Below, in pieces: positions 11,961-23,863 of a stretch of 64,000 nucleotides of DNA. The notes below the pieces were generated by a model, which did not search any database, was not told where the DNA came from, and saw only the letters and a list, made by a program, of their open reading frames with translations. The stretch's first letter is position 1. Each line of letters begins with the position of its first letter. A program made the position numbers and the translations under genes. Source of the DNA: Escallonia rubra (lineage: Eukaryota; Streptophyta; Magnoliopsida; Escalloniales; Escalloniaceae); NCBI GenBank assembly GCA_033065855.1, contig JAVXUO010002369.1, positions 1-64,000 of the forward strand. Direction: 5' to 3'.

Positions 11961-12784
11961 TGTTACCAAGGAAAGGGGTTTGTTGCCACGTGGAGGTGCC
12001 ACAAAGGATGCAATCTGAGTCAGCTTCCAGGTAGGCAAAGTGAGAGACAACAAGGATGGAGTAAGGGCTGAGAGCGAGGCTCCCCAGACAGGCCGCGAGG
12101 GCTGGCAATGCCGTGCAGGCAAGGCGGCGAGGAACAGGGCCGGCGGTCGACAGTCCGAGTCAAAGGTGAAGCGTCAAGGGTCCGGAGTCAGGAGTCCAAA
12201 GGTGTTTCTATCACTAGAATTCCAGAGAGGATAGGTTTTAAAGAGAGAAAATGAAAATGTAAAATGAGAGAGAAGTCCTAGAATAAGCTCCAAAGTTCAC
12301 TATTTATAGGAAAAAATGTGCATGTGTCATCAGCTGCCACGTGTCGTCCCCTGGGAGTGACACGTCACCAGGGGTCCTAAAGTACCGATTCTCCGTTGGA
12401 CTACCGGTCCCTGAGTTCGTGCTGCCCTGCCCTTGCAGTAACTCTCTGCCCATCTAAGGATACTGACCATACCGCGGTAGCATGGTCAGAGTAGCCCGTT
12501 GCCCCAGCCACCGGTCCAAGCCCTTACTGAATCCCACAAGATACGTCGAGAGACGCGCGAAGATCCTGACAGCGGCGAGGGTGGCCCCTGTAGCCAACTG
12601 CTAGGCGGACTAGGTGGGATGCCCTCCAAAGACCTGCTCCCGTCCCGGAATGACCCGGGGGTCATTGCCCTGGTGGTGTTGACGATCAATGGCAACATGA
12701 GTGGACATGCTTGTAGCTCAGTGCTCAGAGTCCGTGGCGAGGGGTCCTCATGTCGGAGCACTACGAGCATAGCCCCCATGATTA
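11961..12784. other. GC-rich stretch of unknown origin, no gene supported
   Basis: GC content rises sharply at about 12.0 kb and stays high to 13.6 kb, unlike its surroundings. Open frames on both strands (for example 12486-12821 minus and 12499-12810 plus) are a by-product of base composition; neither shows a recognisable domain. A TATA-like box on the minus strand and G-box motifs suggest a promoter-containing repeat such as part of an LTR, but I cannot define its ends. Confidence 0.4.
12299..12355 (-). promoter_or_regulatory. TATA box and G-box, minus strand
   Basis: On the minus strand CCTATAAATAGTG (12311-12299) is a strong TATA box. Upstream of it, near 12338-12346, is CCACGTG-type G-box sequence, and further up a short hairpin made of CCCCTGG and CCAGGGG arms (about 12349-12375). 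No reading frame I trust starts downstream. It could be the promoter of a degraded LTR or MULE. Confidence 0.45.
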
Positions 12785-12980
12785 TGTCGGTGATGGCTTT
12801 AAGGTTGTGAGCCCATCCCACCGCAAGGGTCGGAGCCCCTCCCGGTGATTGTGCCGGCGATGGCCTTAGGGTTGTGAGCCCATCCCACTGCGAGGGCCGG
12901 AGCCCCCTGGTGATTGTGCCGGCGATGGTTTCAAGGTTGTGAGCTCATCCCGCAGCGAGGGCCAGAGCCCCGGGGTGATT
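12785..12980. repeat. About 66 bp tandem repeat, three copies
   Basis: The phrase GGTTGTGAGCCCATCCC occurs at about 12803, 12870 and 12935 (the last with one change), each followed by a GAGGGCCGGAGCCCC-type segment and a GGTGATTGTGCCGGCGATGG-type spacer. Spacing is 65-67 bp. Function unknown. Confidence 0.85.
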
Positions 12981-13207
12981 TCCAGGCCAGACAATACTTG
13001 GTGCCGGGGCATGTATTATGAGAACGCCGTACGAGAGTGACGACGAGTGTTACGGAATGATACCTAGATGATGATGTGCGTCCGCGAGCGATGATTATTA
13101 CGATGATGACGTGCGGGCGACAATGGGCATCGTGCGACCCATGGTGGTGAGTGAGCATTGCAGAGTGCATTGAGTGAGATGTCAGCAGCGGTAAGCAGGT
13201 TCCCCTC

Positions 13208-13457
13208 CAAAGACAGGGGTGGCCGACCCCCTTCTAAAGGGGGTGGCCGACCCCCTTCCAAAAAGGATAGCCGACCCCCTTCTGAAGAGGGTGGCCGACC
13301 CCCTTCTAAAGAGGGTGGCCGACCCCCCTTCAAGGAGAGTGGCCGTCCCCTCTTAAAATGAGGTGGCCGACCCCCCTTCCAAAAAAAAGGTGGCCGACCC
13401 CCCTTTAAAGAGGGTGGCCGACCCCCCCCCTCTGGGGGAGGTGGCCGACCCCTTGGG
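13208..13457. repeat. 24 bp GGCCGACCCCC tandem array, ten units
   Basis: GGTGGCCGACCCCC recurs about every 24 bp at roughly 13221, 13245, 13269, 13293, 13317, 13341, 13365, 13392, 13416 and 13443; two units are 27 bp. All spacings are multiples of three, so the array stays open in several frames and on both strands; on the minus strand it would encode an EGGRPPSL-like repeat. The unit is palindromic in part (GGCC) and strongly strand-biased. I do not call a protein from it. Confidence 0.9.
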
Positions 13458-13671
13458 GGGAGCTGCACTTGGGAGTTCGATTACCGTCCGGATGTTCGAA
13501 GTACGAAGTGCTTTGACCGGCCGATGGCGTCGAGCAATTTGACTGACAAACGGGTGATGTGTTGCGCAACATGGGTCCCTTAGCAAACCCTGGGGTGCGG
13601 TCCGGATAGGTTCTGAACAGATTATTTCCATTATAAATGTAATAACCAAAAATTGCTTTTACTAGTTAATG

Positions 13672-13674
<3 letters not shown>

Positions 13675-13708
<34 letters not shown>
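13675..13708. repeat. (TA)n microsatellite
   Basis: Perfect TA dinucleotide run of about 30 bp. Marks a change from the GC-rich block back to AT-rich sequence. Confidence 0.95.
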
Positions 13709-13720
<12 letters not shown>

Positions 13721-15545
13721 CCAAAAACAAAACATAAAACAAAAAGACTTCTACAGGTGGCCAAAAGAACAAATATGAGAGCTGCAGTTGTGACGGCAAC
13801 CCTTGGTGCCACCATCCCTCCCATCCCCATTGCCGTTGTGAAGGCAACCATGCTCTGAAGGTTTATTCGAAGCCCCTTTGTTCACCGATGGAATTTTTTA
13901 ATGTAATCCCACTAACTATTAGGGCTTTGATTTTGCTATAATCAAATTAGGGTTATTTGAATCGTTTGGGTCTTCAATCTGTCGATCTTCTTATGACTGG
14001 CATCTTCTTACCAAGTAATCTCCTTTTTCCTCTTCCTTTCACTCTCACATCTCAATCTCTCTCTCTAGTTTTAATTCTTCTCTATGCAATTATATTTAAT
14101 TAGGACACTGATTTCATAACCTAGGATTGCAATTTAGTAGTTAATGTATGCATATGTGTGTTTCCTTTTTGGTGTTTGTTTGACGAGACTCTAGCTTTTT
14201 CTTTCTAAGAACCTATTTTTGTATGTTTAGCTTTAGCATAAGTTTGTGTCGATCCAACAAATATATGGACATCTCATTCAAGAGTGGGAGTATCTGGTGT
14301 TGCTTTTTCTTATAAGAATCATACCCTTTGAAAAATAGAAAAAAGGAAAAAAAATACATTATCTCTACTAGATACAATGCTTGGTCATTATAATTCTCAT
14401 ATAATTATATAGTACATTGGCAACTGAAGTCTCCGACTGCCCCTGGCTGGATTTTTCGCTGCGAGTGCTGGCGCCTCCACCACGTTACAACAGTTGTTGG
14501 CTTGGACACGTAGAAGTTTATCATGGTTTCTACAGTGTGCACTCAATGGAAACTTCTTTTGCAATCTTAGCACCCCTTCCTTTCGCCATATAGAGACCAC
14601 CGTGGTGCATCAGCTCTTGCAATAAGCCTTATTAGAAGGGGAAAGAAGGTGGTCTATAACTGATGCAGTGTTGTATCAAATTATTCAAGCACTCAAAATA
14701 CATGGTGAATCTTAGTGAGTTCTTATTTAGCAGCTTACACTTCACACACACATAAGACTTCTCTATTAGGATAAGAAACCTTACATTACACTACACTACC
14801 ATCAATTGTAGTACTTCTCGAGACTCTTGAATTTCAGTGTGTTGCTCTGCTTGTTGAATTAAGTTCACCCTATAATTCTCTCCCCCTCTCTCTTGGTACA
14901 TTAGAGCTGCAAATTACTAGTTTTATTAGCGGCATGGCGATTTTGTATTATGAAATATTACTGGAGATTTTGCAAATTGATTTTTTTTAGACTCAAAATT
15001 AGTATACGACTCTGTATGATTTTAGTAATTTATATATACTATTTATAATCTTTTTTGGCTCATTCATAAAGGAAAATGATCAGAGCCATACAAAATTGTG
15101 TTTAGTTCTGATAATAGAAGTTCGATGAAACTTAATGGTAATGCCATTGGGCTTGAATGCTCTTACTGAGCCCATTCAATTTGCATAGACAACCAAAATT
15201 TGCACAAAAATTATTTGTTGATAAATATCTATGTTAACTATGGGTTTTGCTAGTTTTAAGACTTCTATCAGTACCCTTATAACCTTAGTAGGAAATTAAG
15301 GGACTGGATCAGGTGTATCCTCATATTAAATGGTAAAGCAAACCAAACTCAGATTGTTTTTTTCTATAGAATTCTCCTACATGAAATAGAATGCGTAAAG
15401 GATAGCAACAAGAGTTAGTGTTTCTACTGCATATGTTCTTCGTGCATCTCATGCCTTGAACTTTGCCTTGGGAAAATTGCCTTTTACTGTGTATTTTTTC
15501 TAATCTCTAATTTGCACTTTGGAAACAATCCCGGGAGTTTTGAGA
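13709..15545. other. No gene seen; possible CACTA leader/intron
   Basis: AT-rich sequence without a supported coding region. Around 13880-14080 it has a CT-rich, leader-like character, followed by long AT-rich sequence running up to the TNP2 ruin at 15546. I infer it may be the 5' leader and intron of that decayed plus-strand transposase, mirroring the layout of the first CACTA element. Confidence 0.35.
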
Positions 15546-16578
15546 ATGTCGATTGATCGTAGTTGGATGGAAAAAAGATTGGATGGTCGTAGGAGGCTAA
15601 GTGATGAGTTTCGAGCCGGAGTGGGAGTATTTCTTGAATTTGCTTTTTCAGAACAAAGCATTTGTAGCTAATCAAAGGATAAAGTGCCCGCGTAAAGACA
15701 GCAACTTATTGCACTGGGGAGAGGCTGATGAGGTAAAATTGCATCTTTTTCGTAAAGGATTTATGCATAATTACAAAATATGGACTTAATTGATTTGTCA
15801 TCCTCCATAGTTAGGCAATGTAATGCTTCGTGATATCGTAATATAGTAATAGTCACCGGGCATACAGAGTTTGACATGGACGATTATCGTGATGATCCTG
15901 ACATTGATCTTCCAAAAGAGCCTAACTTGAAAGCTCAGAAGTTTTATGAGCTGTTAATGCACACCGACGATGCACTGTGGGATGCACAAAGAAGCACATC
16001 AGGTTGTCTTTCGTGACACAGCTGTTACACTTGAAGTCGAAACATGGGGTAAGCGATATAGGATTTGATAGTTTTTTAACGCTTATTAAAGAGTTATTAT
16101 CAAATAGAGAAAAGTTGCCAGGTGATGAAACTCGGGTTAGATTATGTGAAGATAGATGCGTGTAATAATGATTGTGTGTTATTTTGGAAGGAAAATAAAG
16201 ATAAGTTGAAATGTCCTATTTGTGATCATTCGAGGTACTAGTCAAGAAAAGGGAGCAAGAAGAACGTGGCTTGGAAGACATTGAGATACTTTCTGATAAC
16301 ACCAAGGCTTCAAGGACTGTATTACTCAACAAAGACAGGCGAAGATATATATGACATACTATAACACTCATCCCATAGAAGATTGTGTGATGAGAGACCT
16401 CTCTGACGGAGAGGCATGGAAGGACTTTGATCTGAAACACCCAGACTTTGCTCAAGAAGTTCAGAATGTTAGATGAGGGTTGGCGACTAATGGTTACAAT
16501 CCATTTAGTCACTCCAGCACCCCATACTCCATATGGCCCTTAATTGTTGTCCCCTATAATCTCCCTCCCAACATGTGT
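15546..16578 (+). pseudogene. Second, decayed and truncated TNP2-like transposase
   Basis: Homology to CACTA TNP2 is clear but scattered over frames. It opens with MSIDRSWMEKRLDGRR and the SDEFRAGVGVFLEFAFS stretch of the transposase-associated domain, then HLFRKGFMHNYKIWT. From about 15875 it reads DLPKEPNLKAQKFYELL, then LSFVTQLLHLKSKHGVSD, then a CPICDHSR-type cysteine motif near 16215. It ends with SDGEAWKDFDLKHPDFAQEV and YNLPPNMC near 16575. There are several frameshifts and stops. The DUF4218 and DUF4216 parts are absent: sequence after 16580 belongs to something else. It belongs to a different CACTA subfamily from the 3.5-7.8 kb gene, judging by its different N-terminal domain. Confidence 0.82.
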
Positions 16579-16589
16579 AATATCATTGA

Positions 16590-17109
16590 TTAAATAAAAA
16601 TTTTAATTATTATTATTTTTAAAAAACTTTGCTTGATTTCGTGGCTGCCAAAGGCAGCTACAAACATAAGGGAATGACACCTCAAAATACTAAAAGGTGG
16701 AGTGTGTGCATGCATGAGAAGTTAAGTGGAGAATGAGTTGGACTTGAAGGGGGTATATAGGTAGCTGTTTGAGGGAGAATTGTGAAAAATCTAGAAGGAA
16801 TTTCAGGAAGTTTTCAACTGAGAAGTTATAGAGGGAAAGGATAGGAAGAAAACCCAAGAAACAAAAGACAATTTGGTAACGAATTGGAGGAGTTATCGAC
16901 CATCAAATTCAAGCAAAAATCAACCTTTAGTGTGTGGACCAACTATTTGAGGGGAAAATTGAAGAAAATCCAAGCAGAATTTTGCGAGTGACTAAACCTA
17001 GAAGTTACAGAAGGAAGAGAAAGGAAGAATTTGCAAGAAACAAAAAGTGTTTTCATGAAAACTTAGGCGTTCCATCAGACACTTCTAAAGTCAACAGAAT
17101 CATATCCAT
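16590..17109 (-). other. Retroelement leader fragment next to primer site
   Basis: This stretch lies 3' of the primer-binding site on the minus strand, so it should be the untranslated leader and possibly first gag codons of the LTR element to its right. I see no gag motif. It stops against the decayed TNP2, which means the rest of the retroelement has been lost or the fragment arose by recombination. Confidence 0.4.
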
Positions 17110-17123
17110 GAGCTCTGATACCA
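17110..17123 (-). promoter_or_regulatory. Primer-binding site, tRNA-iMet type
   Basis: On the minus strand TGGTATCAGAGCTC, whose first 12 bases match the complement of the 3' end of plant initiator-Met tRNA. It sits 3 bp from the LTR edge at 17127, the usual arrangement for Ty3/gypsy elements of the Tekay/Del type. Confidence 0.75.
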
Positions 17124-17126
17124 ACT

Positions 17127-18552
17127 TGCAACACCCTCAACCCTGGTGACAACACCCGAGCTGAGTTGTCTATCATAATCACCTCTTAACCCTGTGGGGA
17201 ACATAAAGCAACTAAAACATCCACGACCATTTACTACAATGCTATCAACGTGTTGTGCAGTCATATAGAGCAACTACACCTTAATGCATCATTAATAGAC
17301 ACTCCAAAAAGGCATCCTTACAAAAAAAATTTCTTAAAACAAACATCATTCCTGCAGCGGAGGACTTTCAACTTTTTAAAAAACATAAACATTTACAATG
17401 CAATACACGACTGTAGTCATGTAGCTCCTTTCAACGTACCATGCGGCTCAATCTTTGCCCTATCTTTTATAGCTTGTCTCATTTTCCTTCCTAGAGGGTT
17501 CTCCTTGGTCAATCTCATAACCTGCAACAACACAACATAAGGAATGAGCGCAAATAGCCCAGTAAAGACAACACGCAGAGTATCGTGTACAAGTGATTCG
17601 AGAGTCTCAGAGGACCAATGATCATCTCAACGATAACAACAAATCAAGAGTTTAATAACAAATTCAACATCAACTTAATTCGTCAAATGATCTTTTTCTT
17701 TTGTGAGACTGAGCGGCTTCAAGGCCCAACAGAACAACATTATTGAGACATTTTCATGGGCAAGACTGATTGACTGACTGACTATGCAAGTGGACACTAA
17801 ATCAATACATATAAAAGTAAACATCCATAAAATACAAGTAGTTAAATCTTTAACTTCGGATAAAATCAATTATGATGCAGACTTAGACGCGATAGACTAG
17901 ACTCAACCAGACACGACATACTCTAGCGCGCTTCATTTGTTTGTCAGTTACTTTATTTTCACAGATTACCAGTTACTCCACTTTCAATGGCCTTCTACTT
18001 ATTGATGCCCCATTGTACGGGTTATTCATCTCAGTCTCAAGTAATTTAAATGATACATTGTCATCAAAAAGGGAACTCACATAGAGTGTCTGTCCCTAAC
18101 CGCGTTACAGCTAAACAACATGGCTTCATCAACAGAGGGAGTAAGGGAGAATTCTTCCACCTTATGTCCTCAATAGCACAACCTAAACAAGAAATATCGG
18201 GTCCCAAGATCAACCGGTATTCAAACACATAACAAAAGTTCAGCATAAGCATCGCCAACATGACAGACTTGGGAGAACTTAACCACCAGTCTTCAACATC
18301 ATTCTTAACTAATACCCACCTTGCTTATTCTTGGCTTGTTTCATTCTTCCTCTTCTACATCTCTTCTTATTCCTTTGGGTTTCTTTCCTCTCTCTTTATG
18401 ATTTTCTTTTTCCTCCACCCGAAAGATCACCAAACCCCGCCCTACACACCCCCCCCCCCAACAACTCTATTTTTTCCAAGCTACCAGGTCACCTTGTAAC
18501 TCCACCTCATGCTTCCACCTCCTCATTTCATTCCATGCATGTCATGCTTGTT

Positions 18553-18590
<38 letters not shown>

Positions 18591-18851
18591 TGTCATTCCG
18601 TTGAGTCCACTCCTTCCCCCTTAATACCTTTATAACTAATTACCACTTTCAAAATTATAATTTAGCCCCCGTAAATTTTTTCATAATTACACTTTGACCC
18701 CTTAACTTTCACCAAATTGCACTTTGGCCCCAAAACCAAATTAGCTTCTCATTTTATTCTAATTGCTCGATTATCGACAAAAATAAGGTTATCGATAAAA
18801 CTACGCCCTTAATTAATCTAACTAATAATTTGATTAAGTTAAGGTATTACA
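17127..18851 (-). mobile_element. Single LTR of a Ty3/gypsy element, minus strand
   Basis: On the minus strand the sequence starts with TGTAATACCTTAAC at 18851 and ends with GAGGGTGTTGCA at 17127, giving TG...CA ends and a length of 1725 bp, directly followed by a tRNA-iMet primer site. A TATAAAGG-like box lies near 18630 and a (CT)n run near 18558-18585. LTRs of this length and with this end sequence are typical of plant Tekay/Del chromoviruses. The second LTR and all coding parts are missing, so it is a truncated 5' end; no target duplication can be tested. Confidence 0.6.
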
Positions 18852-21800
18852 ATTACTTCCATCTGGCACGCACGATTAAGGGGAATTCGTGACCTACGAC
18901 ACGCAAAACAAGACCAACCAACCAAGGATCTGTACCAATTTCACATTAAACAAAGCATGAATTCTCTTGGCCAAGTGACACGCGCGGGTCAGCAACCAAG
19001 GGAATGGCTTCACAATGTTTCTACAAATATATATATGATGACAAAGGACCATGATTTCAAGATAAATGTGGCATGCAATTCAAAGATGAAGTCTTTGACA
19101 ATGAAGAACACAAGTAACTAATCAAAAGCAGATAAATCACGTCATAAGAATAAACCTAGCACGGCACATTTTGGACAAAAAAAATGAAAAGCAACAAACA
19201 GCTTGGGGATTTAGTTGGCAAACGGATTTGAATCTATGTCAATCCCAATGTAACTTTTAATTGGAGGAAGGTTTCTGACAGAGGATTACAAATTTTTTAA
19301 AAATAAAAATAAATCAGTCCACCAAGATTTCAGATTTCAAAAGAAATTAAACCTTTACCTCTAATTGCGCAAAGCAACTTTAAGTGTTGATCTTCTCAAA
19401 CTAATTACATCGAAAATCCTAATATAAATATATCAAAACTTCAATTAGGCTCTAACGATCATAGAAATTTATGTGGTTCTTACCATAAAAGTCAATCGAA
19501 TATCAAATAACCTCTTACCTCAAAGTAATGACCAAAATCTTAAGAGGTCTCTTCCTAAAGATTCTTTTGAAGCTCTTCTGAATTCGTTGTGCTCCTAGAG
19601 AACATATTGTAAAATAATTACATACACGTAACAATAAAATACCCATTACGTCCCAAAATTCTCTATCTCTCTACCTTAAAAGTGTAATGTGTTTAACCAT
19701 GTTTCTACACATTTTCATTACCAAAATGCCCTCTTGAGATACTCCATATTACAGCGATACCCACCTGTTTTCAAAATTGATGCACCCTCCTGCCATCCGC
19801 TTACGCAACCTTGAATCGGCACCATAATTAAACAAATAAGGAAAACTAGTCGTTGCTTCTCTTATTCCAACCGACCTCCCTCCTTACAGACTCTCCTATG
19901 TTGCCTCATGAAGGATATGCAAACAAAAGAAGTACCATACTGTTAAACGGTGAATTGCCTTTCATAATTCTGGAATTTATTAACAGAATCGCATGCAATA
20001 TTTCATCTGCAGGAGGCATAATTAACAGACTTTATTCTTCTTTTTTATTCTTCTCTGCATAGATTCTATTATTTCATGTCATGTCCAATATGCATTCGAT
20101 CTATTTATCGCACATGCTATTAATTCCCTTGTAACTACCATCAGTCCCTCAAGCACAGCCAAAGATAATGATTCACATGTGTGACGAACTTGAAATTCGA
20201 CTATAAGAAGGCGCCTACTTTCCTGCACATTCCACGAGTAATTGTTTGTATCGAAGTGATACACCATTTGACTACCCTTTTCAAAATAACTGCCATTTAG
20301 TGCCTTTAGACAGATAACAGTGCCCGCTTCTATCATGGCCCCTGTCCCACCAATTTTCCCACGGCCGTGGTCCATGTCTGTTTCTTTTAATATTTACGGA
20401 GGTCAAACACACACATACATGCATGTAAGACTTCTCATATTTGAATAGATAATTTTGTCTTCTGTTTTTTTATTTTGATGCTTTGGATTTTTGTGTTGAA
20501 ATGTTGAATTATCGTAACTTCTTAAACTCAATGCACTTGTTGGCACACTATGCCATTTTTTGCAACAAAATAGTAGATTGTTATTAATTAATTTTTCTCG
20601 GGGTATACTTTATTAAGTGCACACCACGTGCTCGACCATTTTCCGAAATGATCTCCCTATGCTGTATTTAGTACAAGTTCTCCGTAGCCAGAATGCGTCC
20701 AAAATTTCCACTCAGGTTAGGATACCACAATTGCACGTTTCTTTTCTTTTCATCTTTTTACTTCTTTGACCTAAGAAATCCCTTTGGATATCTCTTCGCC
20801 CTTAGTTGATGAACAATCATGGACTGTTCTTACTCAGGACTTGAAGGAAACGATTGCAATTTGACTGTTCCTACGAGCATATTTTTTTTAGTATAACACC
20901 ATATGTAACTTTCTCAATTAGCGCTTATGTTAGCCTCTTCTAAATTAGAGCCATATAGGGGTATTTTTTGCTTTTTCATGTCAATATTACAAAGTGAGAC
21001 ATATGTGCCACGTCTAATGGAAAATTTAATTATTACTAAAGGCATTACTTTTCTGCTAATCAATAGTATTTTAGGTTAGATCAAAGGTCATCTATATATC
21101 ATGAAATATATAGTTGTAGAGAACACATGCCAAAAAGATATGAGTTTATTACCAAACACAATATCGTACTCTCATTTTTAGAGAGGTGTGATGTAATAGA
21201 AAGAAGACAAACATGAAGAGATATAAGTAAGGGGAGACAATAAAAAAGAAAGGGACACGTGTATGTTTTGAGTACTTAGGCATAAACTAAACCAGGTATA
21301 AACAAAAGTGATACACATTAGGTAGAAAAGCTAGCAAGAAGATAAAAGTAAGGCATGTTATCATTTGGAATAAGGTTTCGTAGGTCGAGGATTGTCATAG
21401 TTAATCTTATAAGGCTTTGCTAGAGTCCATTTGCCCTTGTTCAGCTGGTTTCATTGAGTTGACATTTGAGAAAAATAGATCATATACGTCTAATATAATT
21501 AGGAACTGACCATGATAATAAGAAAGAAACAACTAAGTAAATTGAGAGACAACCTTTTTTGTCGTTCATCTTACTATCCCTACACCCTTCAATGGTAGCA
21601 GACATATGATTAACCTCAAAGAAAGGACAAAGAGGAGTTACATAGACATAAACTAGATAAGAAAAAAAATAAACACAAGATCCCAAAGCACATATATCTT
21701 ATCATTCCCCGCAAAATACAAACTTTAGTTACTTTAAGATACTTACTTTTAGATATTGGTTGTATTCATGTTGTCATTACGTAATATGATTATGAAATGG

Positions 21801-22665
21801 CAAGTAAATTAGAAAATTGTGAATGGAAGGTAACTCTAGATGCATGCCATGTAATCCTTGAAAACAAGATTATGTTGCAGCAAACAAAAGCACATGTTGG
21901 GATGCTACCAAGCTAAGGAAAACGACATAGTACTCATAGGAAAGGACCCGTGAAAATGTGTCTTTAGCTGGAAGTTCTCAATACCATGCGGAGTTACATG
22001 TCATAAGCCAGTGGTACAAAAAAAAAAAAAAAGGAAAGAAAAAGGAATTCACTATCTGAAAGGGCATTTATTTTCTTAACCATGAGCCTGAACTCACAGT
22101 ACCTTATATCTATACAGGTATAGAAGATTGACGCGAAAGTGGTATTCATTGTAGTCTTAATATTTTCTTTAGTTAATTTAAGATAATGACAAATATATGA
22201 GCGTATGGATTAAGGTGTTGCTTCTGATTAATTATTATTAAGAAGTGTCTTTGGCCCTTGCAATCTCTTACTTTAAGACTTTGTGTTTCGTTATCTATTC
22301 TTTTTTACGCTCGCCAATATAGAGAAATGAATTTTTGAATACTTGTGGGTGAGCATAATGGATAACGAGGTGTTTAAAAATGCCGTCTAGTCATGTTTTC
22401 ATGTTACGTAATGGATAGCAAGGTTTTCAAAAGTATCGTGTAATTAATGTTACTTATGAGGCTCGCCAATATAGAGAAATGAATCTTTGAACACTAATTA
22501 GTGTTGGAAGTACCACCCTAATAGGTGCCACCCTAATAGCTCAAGATATATAAAGCTGAATATATGTATCATATAGCCATGCACAAATGAAGATCCAAAC
22601 ACCTGGATCTTGTTCTCCTCTTATTTTTCTGAGACAAATATTCTATAAGATTAGCTACTTACAAA
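18852..22665. other. 3.8 kb without a supported gene
   Basis: AT-rich sequence with no recognisable protein homology. The one frame worth noting is 20375-20079 on the minus strand (98 residues, starting MDHGRGKIGGTGAMIEAGT). Its composition is protein-like, and it could be an isolated exon or captured fragment, but I do not recognise the family. Nothing else stands out apart from an A-run at 22019-22032. Confidence 0.4.
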
Positions 22666-22674
22666 TTACTTTAA
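22666..22674. repeat. Target-site duplication TTACTTTAA (left)
   Basis: The 9 bp TTACTTTAA directly precedes the left inverted repeat and recurs exactly at 23855-23863. Nine bp is the hallmark of Mutator-like elements. Confidence 0.95.
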
Positions 22675-23854
22675 GGGTTAATTACACTTATGTCCCTGAG
22701 ATTTGGGTGAAATTACAGTCAAGGACACTAACTTTCAAAAGGTAACAAACCGTGACCACAAACGTTAAAAAGGTAACACTTATGTCCATCCGTCAAGTAT
22801 CCGTCCAAAAAGTGCAATTTTTGTGATGTCATCAGTACATATTTTCATAATATGACAATCCTACCCCTAGATTACTGTTACCTATCTTCTCACTCTTCCA
22901 TTTTCTCTTTCACGAGCCTCTTCTCTCTTCCCCTTATCTCTCTCTTCTTCCATCAGACACATCCAGCCACCATGCGGCAGCCCCCAACATTTCAGCACGC
23001 CGCTGCTCCCACCGCCCACCACCACGCCGCTGCCCCCACCATCCTACCACCAAGTCGCTACTCCCACCAGTCACCACCATGCTGCTGCCCCCACTGTACC
23101 ACCACCACCACACCGCTGCCTACTGCCGACCACCAAGTCGATGCCCACCGCCGCCCACCACGCCTGTTGCGCCCACCGCCCACCAACACGTCGCTGCTCC
23201 CCCTCCCCCGCTGTCGTCCCCCTCCCTTCCCCTACCTCGCCGCCTTCCACTTCGCTCCACCCCATCCATTTGTCCCCCGCACATCCTTCCCCTTCCCCTC
23301 ACCCCATCCCGACATCCCCCGCCCTCGTTTCCCCTACCCCGCCGCTTTCCCCTTCCCCCTACCCCCACCACGTCATGGCTTCGTCCCCCGCCCCACTGCC
23401 TTCCTTTCCCCCACCCTACCATGCACCGTCCCCCTCCCTTCCCCTACCCCATGCCTTCTGATTTCTTGAAATTTTGGATAATAAGTGTTGGAATTGCAAG
23501 AATTGAAACCCTAATTTGAAAAATAGGGAGAAAAAAAGAATGACTTGAAACCCTAATTTTCAAATTAGGGTTTCAAATGAAAAAGAATTGAAACCCTAAT
23601 TTGAAAATTAGGGAGATAAAGGAATGACTTGAAACCCTAATTTGGAAATTAGGGTTTCAATTCTTTTTGAACCCTAATTTGAATGGCATGGTAAACAATT
23701 TACCTTTCAAGTCACGGACAATATGGTCATTTTGACCATTCCGTTATGTATATGGGTATTCTGTTAGGTCAAAGGACATAAGTGCCTATTTTCCAAACTT
23801 ATGGACACTCGTGTAATTTCACCCAAATCTCAGGGACATAAGTGTAATTAACCC
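22675..23854. mobile_element. MULE-like non-autonomous element, 1180 bp
   Basis: The element has 43 bp perfect terminal inverted repeats starting GGGTTAATTACACTTATGTC and a perfect 9 bp target duplication, which places it in the Mutator superfamily. It has no transposase. The interior includes a very C-rich block (about 22975-23455) and a cluster of AAACCCTAA motifs (23503-23690). The C-rich block is open in several frames; the longest (22852-23469, 205 residues, His/Pro/Ser/Thr-rich) begins with an FSFTSLFSLPLISLFF-like hydrophobic run. This may be a captured, drifted gene piece (Pack-MULE style) or an expanded low-complexity tract; no domain is recognisable, so I do not call a gene. Confidence 0.9.
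23503..23690. repeat. Telomere-like AAACCCTAA motif cluster, alternating orientation
   Basis: At least five GAAACCCTAATTTG-type motifs and several TTAGGGTTTC complements alternate within 190 bp, forming nested inverted repeats inside the MULE. AAACCCTA is the plant telomere unit, but here units are spaced by GAAAAAGAATTG-like sequence, so this is not a telomeric array. Confidence 0.85.
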
Positions 23855-23863
23855 TTACTTTAA

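Noticed and set aside
13208-13457. CRISPR-like array
   Set aside because: Repeats are contiguous with no unique spacers, and the DNA is plant nuclear.
13064-13468. Gly/Pro/Arg-rich 134-residue protein on the minus strand
   Set aside because: It is translation of the 24 bp tandem array; equally long frames exist on the other strand and in other frames.
17108-17130. tRNA-like sequence because of the iMet complement
   Set aside because: Only the 12 bases complementary to a tRNA 3' end are present; this is a retroelement primer site, not a tRNA gene.
22852-23519. Several long Pro/His/Ser-rich frames in the MULE
   Set aside because: All come from one C-rich low-complexity block and overlap in three frames on both strands, with no domain; kept only as a comment on the MULE.
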